A DNA stretch of 64,000 nt, taken from the NCBI RefSeq assembly GCF_002210425.1, contig NZ_MWQK01000005.1, forward strand, positions 62,001 to 126,000. The letters are read 5' to 3'. Below are positions 43,946 to 53,580 of the stretch, piece by piece. Numbering within the stretch: position 1 is the stretch's first letter; the number at the start of each line of letters is the position of its first letter. Source of the stretch: Fibrobacter sp. UWB2. GTDB lineage: Bacteria; Fibrobacterota; Fibrobacteria; Fibrobacterales; Fibrobacteraceae. Under the pieces are notes generated by a model, which saw nothing but the letters and a program-made list of their open reading frames with translations, was not told the DNA's origin and ran no database searches. A program made the translations under genes and the position numbers.

Positions 43946-44559
43946 ATTTCACCACCTATTATACGGCTCAACAATTCATAGCCTTCTTGACTTGGATGCA
44001 ATCCATCCGAAAACAAATCATTATTAATGCTATATCCTTCTCGCAAAAAATAAGGGAATGCATTTATATACTTGTAATCCACACCTGCAGTATCAAGAAA
44101 TCTTCTTATTCGATTATTTAATATTTCAATTTGTTCATTCACAAGAGTCGGTTGCCGACCATCCTCATTGCGAGGCAAAACAGATACAGCAATAAAAGGA
44201 GTCGCTTTCAATCGGTGAACCAACCCACCATAATATTTAAAGAAATAATTATAAAACGAATCCTCTAAAGGTTTTTCATCAGCATTAGAGGCAATATTAT
44301 TAGTTCCGATTAATACAACCGTCTTTTTTCCGATACAATCGTCAATATTCCATTTTTCGATATTCTCTATTCTCGTTCCACTCACACCATGTTTCACAAT
44401 ATTTTTGTCAGGGAAATAATACTCTAAATCCCATAAAAAAGTTATTGAATCACCAATAAAACAAATTTCTGAGGATTCAGCGGTATTAACACACGAAGTC
44501 AATTCGCCCAAACAAAAGATTAATACGCAAAAGATGACTTTTTCTATATTTTTTCTCAT
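43942..44559 (-). CDS. SGNH/GDSL hydrolase-like lipoprotein
   Basis: 205-aa lipoprotein (lipobox LTSC). SGNH blocks: ICFIGDSITFLW (Ser nucleophile), GVSGTRIENIE (Gly), VLIGTNNIAS (Asn) and SDGLHPSQEGY (Asp-His). Such enzymes remove or transfer acyl groups on sugars or lipids; in this locus a glycan deacetylase or acyl transferase is plausible. GGA lies 6 nt before the ATG at 44559; a TTG start at 44577 is the alternative. It is divergent from the acyltransferase at 44580, 20 nt apart. Confidence 0.82.
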   Translation of the reverse strand: MRKNIEKVIFCVLIFCLGELTSCVNTAESSEICFIGDSITFLWDLEYYFPDKNIVKHGVSGTRIENIEKWNIDDCIGKKTVVLIGTNNIASNADEKPLEDSFYNYFFKYYGGLVHRLKATPFIAVSVLPRNEDGRQPTLVNEQIEILNNRIRRFLDTAGVDYKYINAFPYFLREGYSINNDLFSDGLHPSQEGYELLSRIIGGEI

Positions 44560-44579
44560 CTTGTTTCCAGGGAACAAAT

Positions 44580-45638
44580 ATGCCTAATATTAGAATTTTT
44601 TGGCTCGACTCTGTAAAATTCATCTGCATTATGTTCGTCATGCTATCCCATCTAGATAGCAGAACTTTTATACAATACCTTTTTTATGATCCGTTCTTCT
44701 TAACTTGCTTTTTCTTTGCTTCAGGTTTTGCCTACAAACATCAAAATAATTTTAAGACCTTTGTTTACAAGAAATTTCGAGGTCTTTTCATTCCTTGGTT
44801 CGTTTTCAGCAATATAAACATACTATTATCACATTTGATTTCGTTCAATTCTCATGAAGACATCACAAAAGAATTCATTTTAAATCTAGTTCAACTTAGA
44901 GGCCACGGCGATGGCGTCTGGTTTGTTGCAGCCCTATTCATAGCGTTTATTCCATTCTACTACTTCATTCAATACCACCAAAATTCAAGAAGTCCCCATA
45001 AAACAGGAAAGCTTCTTTTTGCATCTTTCATTCTATCTCTAGCGAGCGTATTGTTTGAGAAATATGCCGACCCCCAAATATTCCCATGGAATGAGGCAGT
45101 TCTTCCTTGGCATGTTGAATACATTTTTCAAGCAAATTTCTTCATGATTCTAGGTTACTTATATAAAGCTCATAATTTTGATGAACGTTTTGCATCGTTG
45201 TTTCGACCAGCTCCATTACTATTGGGTTGGAGCTTTTATATTGCCATCATATACATTCCCTACTACGCCCATTGCAGTATTGCATCCACAGCAAGAATCC
45301 TTGTAAGTTATGCAATCAGTTTATTAGGTTGCATTCTAATCATAGGCACGTCAAAAAAGATTCCCTATAACCGCTATGTAGCCTTTATAGGGCAAAATAC
45401 TTTGATTTACTTTGCACTTCATGGAAAATGTTATTCTGTTTTGCAAACATTAGCCGACCGATTTTTTCACGATTATTACCAAACGATTTTGAACAATGAA
45501 CTATACTCTTCACTATTTGCCATTGCATTGACATTATTACTTTCGTTAATTCTCATAATTCCCGCATTAATAATCAATAAATATTTCTACTTCATTATCG
45601 GAAGAAAGAAAGTTACATCAAAGAGTCAAGAAAAATGA
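44580..45638 (+). CDS. acyltransferase 3 family membrane protein
   Basis: 352-aa O-acyltransferase with about 10 helices. Opens IRIFWLDSVKFICIMFVMLSHLD (His and the conserved start of the family), then FFFASGFAYKH and KFRGLFIPWFVFSN. It would transfer acetyl or another acyl group to a lipid-linked sugar at the membrane. Intact, unlike the two other acyltransferases in this window. It overlaps the next gene by 4 nt (ATGA) and is divergent from the SGNH lipoprotein, which could act on the same acyl groups. Confidence 0.86.
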   Translation: MPNIRIFWLDSVKFICIMFVMLSHLDSRTFIQYLFYDPFFLTCFFFASGFAYKHQNNFKTFVYKKFRGLFIPWFVFSNINILLSHLISFNSHEDITKEFILNLVQLRGHGDGVWFVAALFIAFIPFYYFIQYHQNSRSPHKTGKLLFASFILSLASVLFEKYADPQIFPWNEAVLPWHVEYIFQANFFMILGYLYKAHNFDERFASLFRPAPLLLGWSFYIAIIYIPYYAHCSIASTARILVSYAISLLGCILIIGTSKKIPYNRYVAFIGQNTLIYFALHGKCYSVLQTLADRFFHDYYQTILNNELYSSLFAIALTLLLSLILIIPALIINKYFYFIIGRKKVTSKSQEK

Positions 45639-46789
45639 TACAGCATCAAGTACTTGTAATCGGAGGAATCCACCACAATATTCTAGGTGTTATCCGCAGT
45701 CTCGGCTTTGCCCGTATACCCGATATAAAAGTCATTTTGGTCGGCAAAGAACCCGATTTTGTTTCTCGTTCAAAATACATAAAAAAGAGAAATATTGTCA
45801 AGATTGCATCCGACAATCTTTTGCTGGAAGCCCTGTTTAAAATAGGCCGTGAGGCACAAGAAAAACCAATCGTCATTTGCTCAAGCGACACTAGTATCAG
45901 CATTATCGACCAGAACTACGATGAGCTCTCAAAATTTTTCATTTTACCGAACGCGCAAAACAAGCAGGGCGAAATAAACCGGCTAATGAGCAAGAGTGTA
46001 CAATGCCAAATTGCTGAGCAATGCGGGTTAAACGTTCCACAATCAATTTGCACCAATGATGCAACCAATCTAGAAAAATGGAATATTTTCCCTTGCATCA
46101 TCAAGCCCTCCGAAAGTATCAACGGCAGCAAAAGCAATATCAAAATTTGCCACACACCCGAAGAACTCGTATGCGCAACAAAAGAATTTAAAGGCAATGA
46201 ATTCCAAATTCAGCAATTCATCGAGAAAGATTCCGAATTCCAGCTTATCGGGTGTTCCCTCAATCACGGGAAGGATGTCACTATCCCTGGATACACAAGC
46301 ATCATCAGGCAACCGGACAACACCAATACAGGTTACCTGCAATACAAGGGCATCGATTCATTTATTTCAGATTCATTCTTGACAAAAGTGAAGAAGTTCC
46401 TACAAACAACTGGATACGAAGGCCTTTTCAGCGTTGAATTTTTGCGGGATAAAAAGGGGCAAGACTACTTCCTAGAAATAAACATGCGTAACGACGGGAA
46501 CTCCTTCTGTGTTACTGTTGCCGGAATAAACCTACCCTGCCTTTGGTACCAAAACGGAACCGGGACTCAAGTCACTGGAGACACGTCAAAAGTCCGTCCT
46601 GTATACTTTATGCCGGAAATTGAGGATTTACGCGAAGCCGTCCACCAAAAGGTAGGCTTGTTCACTTGGTTGATGCAATTTTTAAAAACCGAAGCACACG
46701 CAGTTTTCTATTTTAGGGATCCTGCACCTTTCATATATAGGCTATTTGCAGAATTTAAAAGAATCTTCATAAAAAAATTAAAGCATTAG
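45635..46789 (+). CDS. ATP-grasp carboxylate-amine ligase-like protein
   Basis: 384-aa ATP-grasp enzyme, the fourth in the window. QHQVLVIGGIHHNILGVIRSLG is a preATP-grasp Rossmann-like start; FPCIIKPSESINGSKSNI is the nucleotide loop; FSVEFLRDK and FLEINMRNDGNSF supply metal ligands. Similar proteins are annotated as D-Asp ligase-like or carbamoyl-phosphate synthase-like. In glycan loci they may join an amino acid to a sugar acid; this is inference. Coupled to the acyltransferase by overlap. Confidence 0.82.
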   Translation: MIQHQVLVIGGIHHNILGVIRSLGFARIPDIKVILVGKEPDFVSRSKYIKKRNIVKIASDNLLLEALFKIGREAQEKPIVICSSDTSISIIDQNYDELSKFFILPNAQNKQGEINRLMSKSVQCQIAEQCGLNVPQSICTNDATNLEKWNIFPCIIKPSESINGSKSNIKICHTPEELVCATKEFKGNEFQIQQFIEKDSEFQLIGCSLNHGKDVTIPGYTSIIRQPDNTNTGYLQYKGIDSFISDSFLTKVKKFLQTTGYEGLFSVEFLRDKKGQDYFLEINMRNDGNSFCVTVAGINLPCLWYQNGTGTQVTGDTSKVRPVYFMPEIEDLREAVHQKVGLFTWLMQFLKTEAHAVFYFRDPAPFIYRLFAEFKRIFIKKLKH

Positions 46790-46802
46790 CATTTTTACGA
46801 CA

Positions 46803-47711
46803 ATGAAACTGAAGCAGATAAAAAGATTGCTGGAAGAATCCGAGTGGAAACTCGGAATCCTCTTGAATGGCTTTGATGACCTGAAAGAAAACCGAGTCAA
46901 ATGGATTAGCAACGGCATCTATAAAAACAAGTGGTTCGCAGACCCGTTCATTCTCGACTTCGATGACAAACAAGTAAAACTACTTGTAGAAGAATTTGAC
47001 TATTCAATCCATCGCGGACGTATCGCAAAACTTGTTATCGACCGAGAATCTTGGACCATAACCGACAGCAAGATCATTCTCGACCTAAAAACGCACCTTT
47101 CCTTCCCCATGATTTGGAGAGAAAACGAACACGTATACGTATGTCCCGAGAACTACCAATCCGGCGGATGGAACCTATACGAGTACAAGGAGTGCGCGAA
47201 CTCACTAGAATTTATCAAACAAATCCTGCCCGAAAAGCTTACCGACGCGACAATTTTTAAGGATGGTACAGATTATTACGTGCTATCTACATATGAGCCA
47301 ACACCGAACGGGAGCAAACTCACCCTCTGGAAATCGGACTCTTTATTCGGTGATTTCTCGAAAATAGAAGAAAAGTCATTCTCCGAAAATATAGCCAGGA
47401 ACGCAGGAGCAATATTCAGCCACGAAGGTAAACTCCTCCGCCCTGCACAGGAATGCAACAAGTCTTACGGCCATGCAATTTCATTCCAAACCGTATCTAT
47501 AAACAAAGGCCAATTTGAATTTCAAGAGGAATTCAGATACTATTCTACACACCCCAAATACCAGCGTGGCACCCATACGTTCAATACATACAAAGGGCTT
47601 GCCGTCATTGATGTACACAAATTGAGATTCTCTTTCTTGGGCGGGCTGTATGTCAGCTTTAAGAACCTTCTCGTGAAACTCCACCTGAAAAGACCTTTCG
47701 AGATTAAATAA
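46803..47711 (+). CDS. GINT1-like beta-propeller glycan protein
   Basis: 302-aa protein resembling the N-terminal domain of glucosamine inositolphosphorylceramide transferase 1 and GH43-like propellers. Repeated blade signatures: WFADPFILDFDDK, LLVEEFDYSIHRGRIAKL, HLSFPMIWRENEHVYVCPENY, LTDATIFKDGTDYYVLST, LLRPAQECNKSYGHAI. Enzyme or glycan-binding role unknown. The stop overlaps the next start (TAATG). Confidence 0.72.
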   Translation: MKLKQIKRLLEESEWKLGILLNGFDDLKENRVKWISNGIYKNKWFADPFILDFDDKQVKLLVEEFDYSIHRGRIAKLVIDRESWTITDSKIILDLKTHLSFPMIWRENEHVYVCPENYQSGGWNLYEYKECANSLEFIKQILPEKLTDATIFKDGTDYYVLSTYEPTPNGSKLTLWKSDSLFGDFSKIEEKSFSENIARNAGAIFSHEGKLLRPAQECNKSYGHAISFQTVSINKGQFEFQEEFRYYSTHPKYQRGTHTFNTYKGLAVIDVHKLRFSFLGGLYVSFKNLLVKLHLKRPFEIK

Positions 47712-48736
47712 TGAACATAGCACACATCGTATGGGGGCTAGGCATTGGCGGCGTGGAGTCCATGTTGGTTGACATCGCCAACTATCAGGCGCAATCACAC
47801 ACAGTAAGCATCATCGTCATCAATGACAATATTGACCCGTCACTGTCAAGCAAGCTAGACTCTAGAATAAAGCTCTATCCGTGCAAGCGAAAAGTCGGTT
47901 CCAAAAACCCCTTGCCCATCATCCGCCTTAACCTGGACCTGTTCCAAATCAAGCCCGACGTCATCCACGTCCATATGGAGGGAATTGTCAAGCTAGTCCG
48001 CATTAAGCGCAAGGCAACCATCGTCCGTACCATACACAACATAACCAGCACACCGAACGAATATCCAAAATTCGACAAGCTTTTTGCCATCAGTAAGGCT
48101 GTGCAAAAAAGAACCAAGAACCAAGGCTTCGAATCAGAAGTCATTTACAATGGCATTCACTTCGACCAGATTAAAAACGACTCGCATACCCAAAGCACGC
48201 ATTTACGCATTGTAAATGTCGGCCGTCTAGAAAACGACAAAGGTCAGAAAATTCTTATTGAAGCGGCAAAGATTCTAAAAGAACATGGTATAGATTTCTC
48301 TATTGACTTTATCGGAAACGGGAAAAACAAAAGCGAGCTCAAGGAACTCACTAATAAATACCATATAGAAAGCAATATCAACTTTCTTGGATTCCAATCT
48401 AGAACTTATGTTTACGAGAACCTATGCCATTACGATCTATACGTGCAACCATCCATTTTCGAGGGATTTGGGCTCACAATCGCAGAGGCAATTGCAGCGA
48501 AGGTGCCCGTGATAACAAGCGACCTGGAAGGTCCCATCGAGGTTATTGATGGCGGGCACTACGGGATTCCATTCCTATGCGGTAATGCAAATGATTTAGC
48601 CAATAAGATTATCCAATTCTACAACAATACAATCAACATAGACACAGACACAGCATGGCTCTATGCTCATGAGAATTTCAATATAGAAGCAACAGCACAA
48701 AAATATTTAGATGAATACGCTAAGCTTTTATTTTAG
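47711..48736 (+). CDS. GT4 glycosyltransferase
   Basis: 341-aa GT-B enzyme. MNIAHIVWGLGIGGVESMLVD (Gly loop), HVHMEGIVKLVRIKRKA, IVNVGRLENDKGQKILIEAA and PSIFEGFGLTIAEAIAAK (E-x7-E). Last plus-strand gene of this half. Its 3' end overlaps the minus-strand flippase gene by 17 bp, tail-to-tail. Confidence 0.88.
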   Translation: MNIAHIVWGLGIGGVESMLVDIANYQAQSHTVSIIVINDNIDPSLSSKLDSRIKLYPCKRKVGSKNPLPIIRLNLDLFQIKPDVIHVHMEGIVKLVRIKRKATIVRTIHNITSTPNEYPKFDKLFAISKAVQKRTKNQGFESEVIYNGIHFDQIKNDSHTQSTHLRIVNVGRLENDKGQKILIEAAKILKEHGIDFSIDFIGNGKNKSELKELTNKYHIESNINFLGFQSRTYVYENLCHYDLYVQPSIFEGFGLTIAEAIAAKVPVITSDLEGPIEVIDGGHYGIPFLCGNANDLANKIIQFYNNTINIDTDTAWLYAHENFNIEATAQKYLDEYAKLLF

Positions 48737-50159
48737 ACTTAGCGATATTCAAAAGTTGCTCCATAGATTCCATGTGCAATAATTTGGCAATTCCCAAATA
48801 CAACACCATACCCACAAGAATCCCTAAAATTAACAGAATTCCATAGTTTAAGTCCATTAAAGTCACTGAATAAGAAGCACCAGCCATCAAGAAAGACAAT
48901 AGCATTGACGGTAAAATCAGTTTCACTTGTCCCAAAATTGACAAATCAATAAAGCTTTTTGTATATGTCATATTTAGCGTTGTCGCAACGACACCATAAA
49001 TAGCACGCCCTGTACAAAGTCCTACAAGCCCAAAAGGAAGCGACAAAACCAATATAATCACCGCTATCGTCTTTTTAATAATTTCTAATTTAAGGACCAA
49101 ATCAGAACGCCCCTTAACATACAACAAATTCAAATTAATACTACAAATCGGATCTAGCATTAACGCAAAACAAAGGATTTGCAGCAATAATACAGACGTC
49201 ATCCATTTTTCCCCTAGCAATAATATAATGAGAGGTTTTGCAAGTGCTGCAAGCCCCATCATCAATGGGAAAACGACAAAACAAGAAATCTGTAAATATT
49301 TCACATAGATAGATCTCAATCGTTTGCAATCGTCTTGTAGCTGAGAGAGAATAGGGAATGTTACTCTTGATAAAATACCGGAAACATTTTGCGATGGAAA
49401 GTTTCCTAAAGATTCGGCTCTTGTATAAAAACCCAGATTACTTGCAGAATATTGTTTTCCAATTACAATATTATATAAATTGGAATAAATTGACGAAATA
49501 ATACTAGCTACTAAAAGTTTAGACCCAAATCCAAAAAGTGACCGAAAAGATTCTTTGCTAAAAACGAAACTCGGAAACCATTTTAAACCAGCAACCAACA
49601 AAACAAAATTTAACAACGAATTACAAACAGCTTGGTAAACCAAGCTCCAGACGCCAAAGCCTTTATATGCAAGAACAATCCCAAGTATTCCAGAAAACAA
49701 AGCAGCACAAAAAGAAATCTTAGATTGTGTTTTAAAATCAACATTTCTTGTCAATCTTACTTTGTGGATCGTAAACAAGGCATTTATAATCAAAGTCACG
49801 GCAAACACCCTCATCACAGGTTGCAACTCAGGCATTTTATAAAAAGATGCAACAAAGGGAGCCACACAAAACAATACAAAAAAGATCAAAACGCTAATAG
49901 AAAAATTTACAAGAAAAGCAGTTCCATAATCCTTAGAAGAAGCTTTTTTTAAGCGAATCAGAGCATTTGAAAAGCCACAATCAATTAATGTCTGAGACAC
50001 GCTCATAAATATTGAAAGCATGCCAATCATACCAAAATCTGACGGAGACAACAACCGAGCCAAAACAATTCCAATAAAGAATTGCACACCCTGCAAAGAG
50101 AACCGTTCTACAGCACTCCAAATAATCCCATGAATTGATTTCGAAGCTATTGATGACAT
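48720..50159 (-). CDS. WzxC/TuaB-like polysaccharide flippase
   Basis: 479-aa MOP-superfamily flippase with about 12-14 helices. GIIWSAVERFSLQGVQFFIG, VLARLLSPSDFGMIGMLSIF and LGFYTRAESLGNFPSQNVSG are hallmarks of the WzxC/TuaB subgroup. A second flippase, of a different subgroup from the one at 30704, implies a second repeat-unit type. AT-rich codon use. Preceded on its strand by a split acyltransferase. Confidence 0.87.
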   Translation of the reverse strand: MSSIASKSIHGIIWSAVERFSLQGVQFFIGIVLARLLSPSDFGMIGMLSIFMSVSQTLIDCGFSNALIRLKKASSKDYGTAFLVNFSISVLIFFVLFCVAPFVASFYKMPELQPVMRVFAVTLIINALFTIHKVRLTRNVDFKTQSKISFCAALFSGILGIVLAYKGFGVWSLVYQAVCNSLLNFVLLVAGLKWFPSFVFSKESFRSLFGFGSKLLVASIISSIYSNLYNIVIGKQYSASNLGFYTRAESLGNFPSQNVSGILSRVTFPILSQLQDDCKRLRSIYVKYLQISCFVVFPLMMGLAALAKPLIILLLGEKWMTSVLLLQILCFALMLDPICSINLNLLYVKGRSDLVLKLEIIKKTIAVIILVLSLPFGLVGLCTGRAIYGVVATTLNMTYTKSFIDLSILGQVKLILPSMLLSFLMAGASYSVTLMDLNYGILLILGILVGMVLYLGIAKLLHMESMEQLLNIAKSKIKA

Positions 50160-50165
50160 TCTAAT

Positions 50166-51192
50166 TTACGATTGAAAAAAATATGAATCAAACTTAGCCA
50201 ATACTTTATTAAAAGCATAAGCTAATAATAAAGTAGCAAAAAAACAGAAAACAAAATAAAGATAAATATTGGTTTCATTCCAATGCATATACTTTCCAAA
50301 ATTCATTGAAAGTCTTTGCAATATATATTCCAAAAACTTGACCACCAAACCAAGAAAGTATCTTACTTTTAACCCATACACGCATTGAAATCAGCAAAAT
50401 CAGAACTACCATAGAGGCCATAGCTAGCTGACTATTTATATAAAAATTGCTAATAATACCTTTTTTCATTCCAATCAGCACAATAAGACTTAAAGCAAAA
50501 AAGAAGCCCCAAGCCAAATGATTCCTCACATTTATTTTATCCTTATATAAAGAAACAAAGCAACCTAAAGGAAACGACAAAACTGTATCAAACCAATATC
50601 CAGGTTTAAATCGAGAAACAACCACCACATATAAAAAGCATAATAAGCCTATTAAAATCAATGATTTAAACAAATCCCCTTTAAATATCAACAAACTTAC
50701 ATACCCGAACAGATAAACACAAATAATTGCAAAAATAAACCAATTTGAATTACCTATGGAATCCCACGCAATTAACGAAAGCAGCACTTTTATCACAGAC
50801 AGGTTTTCAGGCATAAAAAAAACGTCATACAATAAAAAAAGCAATACTGCTAAATCAAAATGTAACAAGATCTTCAAAATTCTCTTTTTAGGGAACTCCT
50901 TAATATAAGAAATCCCTTTTTTCTTTACTGATTCAAAAATGCCATAACCTGAATAGAAAAGGAAGGGAAGCACCATTAATTGCCCTAGCCAATGACAATA
51001 CTGCAACAAAAAAACATCATACCATTTTTCAAAAACAACATAGGAACAAAAATGAGAAAAGAAAATCGTAACAACAAAGAATCCCTTTATCGACTGAGTT
51101 TGTTCAACAGATAATGCATAATTTGAATTATCCCGAAAAACAGACATCGACATAAGAAACAAGACTATTAAAATCAAAAGCACAACAACCAT
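50166..51192 (-). pseudogene. acyltransferase 3-like gene, frameshifted at an AT repeat
   Basis: Membrane acyltransferase interrupted near its 3' end. The first frame runs from MVVVLLILIVLFLMSM through SHFCSYVVFEKWY and WFGGQVFGIYI, then stops at 50275. The remaining residues (LQRLSMNFGKYMHWNET to the end at 50166) continue in another frame. The shift is at ATATATAT (50321-50328); one more AT unit would give IYILQRLS and a single 342-aa ORF, as in intact relatives. Upstream start codons to 51270 overlap the preceding gene. Loss of function, slippage control or assembly error are all possible. Confidence 0.8.
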
Positions 51193-51202
51193 TTTGCATA
51201 CC

Positions 51203-52453
51203 CTATAACGGAATTTTTTCAGCAAGAAAATCAACAACCCGCTTTGTCGATTGATTATCAACAAAAGCATGAATACGATGCAAGGCTAAATTTCTTTCAT
51301 TTTTCGCAGAATCTATATTTTCAGAGACTTCATCAACAAAACGCGTCAAATCCGAGACGTCGTTTAAATAAACGCCTTTTATCCACTCAAAGTAATCAAT
51401 GCTAAAGCCTGTACCTGCAGAGTATTCTTCAAAATCATCTATTGTTAAAGCTATTGGACGATTTAAAAGCAAATATTCATGATATATGGAAGAATAATCC
51501 GTTATTAAAGCATCAAATGATTTTATCAAGTCCATCATCGAAACATTCAATTTGCTCAACAAATCCTGTGGAATTATCTTGATATTTGAAAAATTGACCT
51601 TTGGAAAATCATCTAATTGAGCATGATGTATTTTTAACGCCAATAAAACACCTTTTTCTTTTAAAAAATCATTCAACTTTTCAAAAGCTTCTCTTTGATA
51701 CAATAAAGGAACGCCAAAAGGGAATTTTTTTGAACAATCTACCCTATGACCAAATTTGTGCCTACGAAAAGTAGGCATCCATCCAATAATTTTTTTATAT
51801 CGTACATTATTGCAGTCATACTCCCATGGTCTTATGACAGACTGATCCAGAGGAATAAACAATCTATCATTATTAGGATAACCCAATGGAAGGAATTGTT
51901 CACGATCTAAGCCGGCGCCCTTATACACAACAGACGATTCCAAACAAGCCATTTCACTCGACAATGAAAGAATATAATCTATCTTACCAATAGCATGTGA
52001 ATACTGATCAACTCTTTTCAGCGTTCCCCCATGTCTTGTATGCAAACGAAATGTTTTTAGACTAGTTTTTTCAATATACCGGTTACTATCAATAATAAGT
52101 TTCGTGATCACTTTATAACGGAAGCGTCTAAAACGGTCATAAAGAGATATATTTCCAAAAAAAGGAATACATTCTATTTTTTTGGGGGGAACAAGAGATT
52201 TATCAACAGCCCATACCAACCGATATTTTTTTTCATATCCTCGATTTTTCAGTTCCTGATAAATCATCCAAGGGGAACCATCAAAATCCGGATACGACTC
52301 GAAAAGAATTATTTGTTTAGAAAAAGCGCCCAAAAATTCAAAAAAAGCCAACACACCTAATTTTATTTTTCGAACAAATCTTTTTTTCAATTCGGTAATC
52401 ATTGCAGCACATAAATCCTTTTCCTCAAAAATAGAAATTTTGCAAATTTTCAT
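51203..52453 (-). CDS. CDP-glycerol/ribitol glycerophosphotransferase-like protein
   Basis: 416-aa (from the ATG at 52453) TagB/TagF-type polyol-phosphate transferase. IILFESYPDFDGSPWMIYQEL, HTRHGGTLKRVD (catalytic His region), WMPTFRRHKFGH and DALITDYSSIYHEYLLLNRP match the family. It would add glycerol- or ribitol-phosphate, or a related group, to a glycan. The start is uncertain: 52402 (MITELKKRF) has an AAGGA some distance upstream, 52453 and 52480 are longer options. No CDP-glycerol synthesis gene is seen in the window. Confidence 0.85.
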   Translation of the reverse strand: MKICKISIFEEKDLCAAMITELKKRFVRKIKLGVLAFFEFLGAFSKQIILFESYPDFDGSPWMIYQELKNRGYEKKYRLVWAVDKSLVPPKKIECIPFFGNISLYDRFRRFRYKVITKLIIDSNRYIEKTSLKTFRLHTRHGGTLKRVDQYSHAIGKIDYILSLSSEMACLESSVVYKGAGLDREQFLPLGYPNNDRLFIPLDQSVIRPWEYDCNNVRYKKIIGWMPTFRRHKFGHRVDCSKKFPFGVPLLYQREAFEKLNDFLKEKGVLLALKIHHAQLDDFPKVNFSNIKIIPQDLLSKLNVSMMDLIKSFDALITDYSSIYHEYLLLNRPIALTIDDFEEYSAGTGFSIDYFEWIKGVYLNDVSDLTRFVDEVSENIDSAKNERNLALHRIHAFVDNQSTKRVVDFLAEKIPL

Positions 52454-52519
52454 CACAACAATCATCGTAAACCGAATCAATCCTGCAGAGACAGTTCAAA
52501 CAATTGAGCAACGTTTTTT

Positions 52520-52527
52520 TATTTTTG
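52520..52527 (+). promoter_or_regulatory. TAnnTTTG promoter element
   Basis: TATTTTTG fits TAnnTTTG, 24 nt before the ATG at 52552, with GGAG as Shine-Dalgarno. It lies in the spacer divergent from the phosphotransferase gene. Confidence 0.4.
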
Positions 52528-52551
52528 CATTGCCTTCTTGGAGCTTTTAAA

Positions 52552-53580
52552 ATGCCTAAAGTTTCTGTAATCATCCCCGTTTATAACGTCAGTATCAAGT
52601 ATCTCAAGGAAATGATCAGTTCTCTGTCATCACAAGCGATGAGTGATGCGGAATTTCTAATTGTTTTTGACGGAGACAATGAATCTTTAGAGGCTCAATG
52701 CAAGGATCTCATTAGCCAAGATAATCGTTTTACTATTATCAAAAAAAGACATAGTGGTGTTTCTGATACTCGAAATTTTGGAATTCAACACGCTCAAGGA
52801 GAGTACATATCATTTGTAGATGCGGATGATTGGGTATCATCAGACATTTACCCCAAAGCCTACCAAATTGCCAAGGCAAACAACAGTGACATTGTTTTTT
52901 GGGACATGGCATCCGTTTACGACAATGGGCAAATCGAAAAGGAATTTTTCGAAAACGAATCCATTCCATCAATTTCTGATGAGCAAAAAAAACTTATAAT
53001 GCCTCAATTCGTTTGGGTACAGCACGGGAAATACGCACCCATTATTTCTGTATGTTGCAAGCTCATTAAAAGAAGTTTTCTCGAAACTAACAAAATTAAA
53101 TTTAATTCGCAACTAGCTATTGGCGAAGACCGAATATTCTTTTTTGAAGCAATAACTAAAGCAAAAACGATATCATACTTAAACGAATGCGGATATTTTT
53201 ATCGTCAAAACCCATCATCTGCAATGCACAGGTACCATACGGGAGGACTTCCCTACTTAATTCAATATCTAGATGCTTTTGATCGAGATTTTTACCAAGC
53301 AAATCGTCCCATTTTTGGAAGGGAAGCATATCGTTTATTTGCCTTAAGCTGGGAGCTAACATACATGAACCCCCAAAATCCTGAATCGTATCTGCGAAGA
53401 ATGATTCAACTATCCAAAGAAATCAAGCAAAAATACATTCAGGATTATTTGCAATATGTCGATACAAAAGGATTGCCCCTTGTAAAAATAATCGATTTAT
53501 TTTTGTTCAGACACAAAATCACCCTATCATTATGGATTCGCGGGTTGATCAGGCTTATGAAAAAAATTTACGCATCCTGA
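52552..53580 (+). CDS. GT2 glycosyltransferase
   Basis: 342-aa GT-A enzyme. MPKVSVIIPVYNVSIKYLKE, HSGVSDTRNFGIQHAQGEYI and SFVDADDWV (DxD site), with YRQNPSSAMH in the C-half. GGAG lies 8 nt before the ATG. The only plus-strand gene inside a minus-strand block, with its own promoter-like element. Its 3' end overlaps the Wzy-like gene by 13 bp, tail-to-tail. Confidence 0.88.
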   Translation: MPKVSVIIPVYNVSIKYLKEMISSLSSQAMSDAEFLIVFDGDNESLEAQCKDLISQDNRFTIIKKRHSGVSDTRNFGIQHAQGEYISFVDADDWVSSDIYPKAYQIAKANNSDIVFWDMASVYDNGQIEKEFFENESIPSISDEQKKLIMPQFVWVQHGKYAPIISVCCKLIKRSFLETNKIKFNSQLAIGEDRIFFFEAITKAKTISYLNECGYFYRQNPSSAMHRYHTGGLPYLIQYLDAFDRDFYQANRPIFGREAYRLFALSWELTYMNPQNPESYLRRMIQLSKEIKQKYIQDYLQYVDTKGLPLVKIIDLFLFRHKITLSLWIRGLIRLMKKIYAS

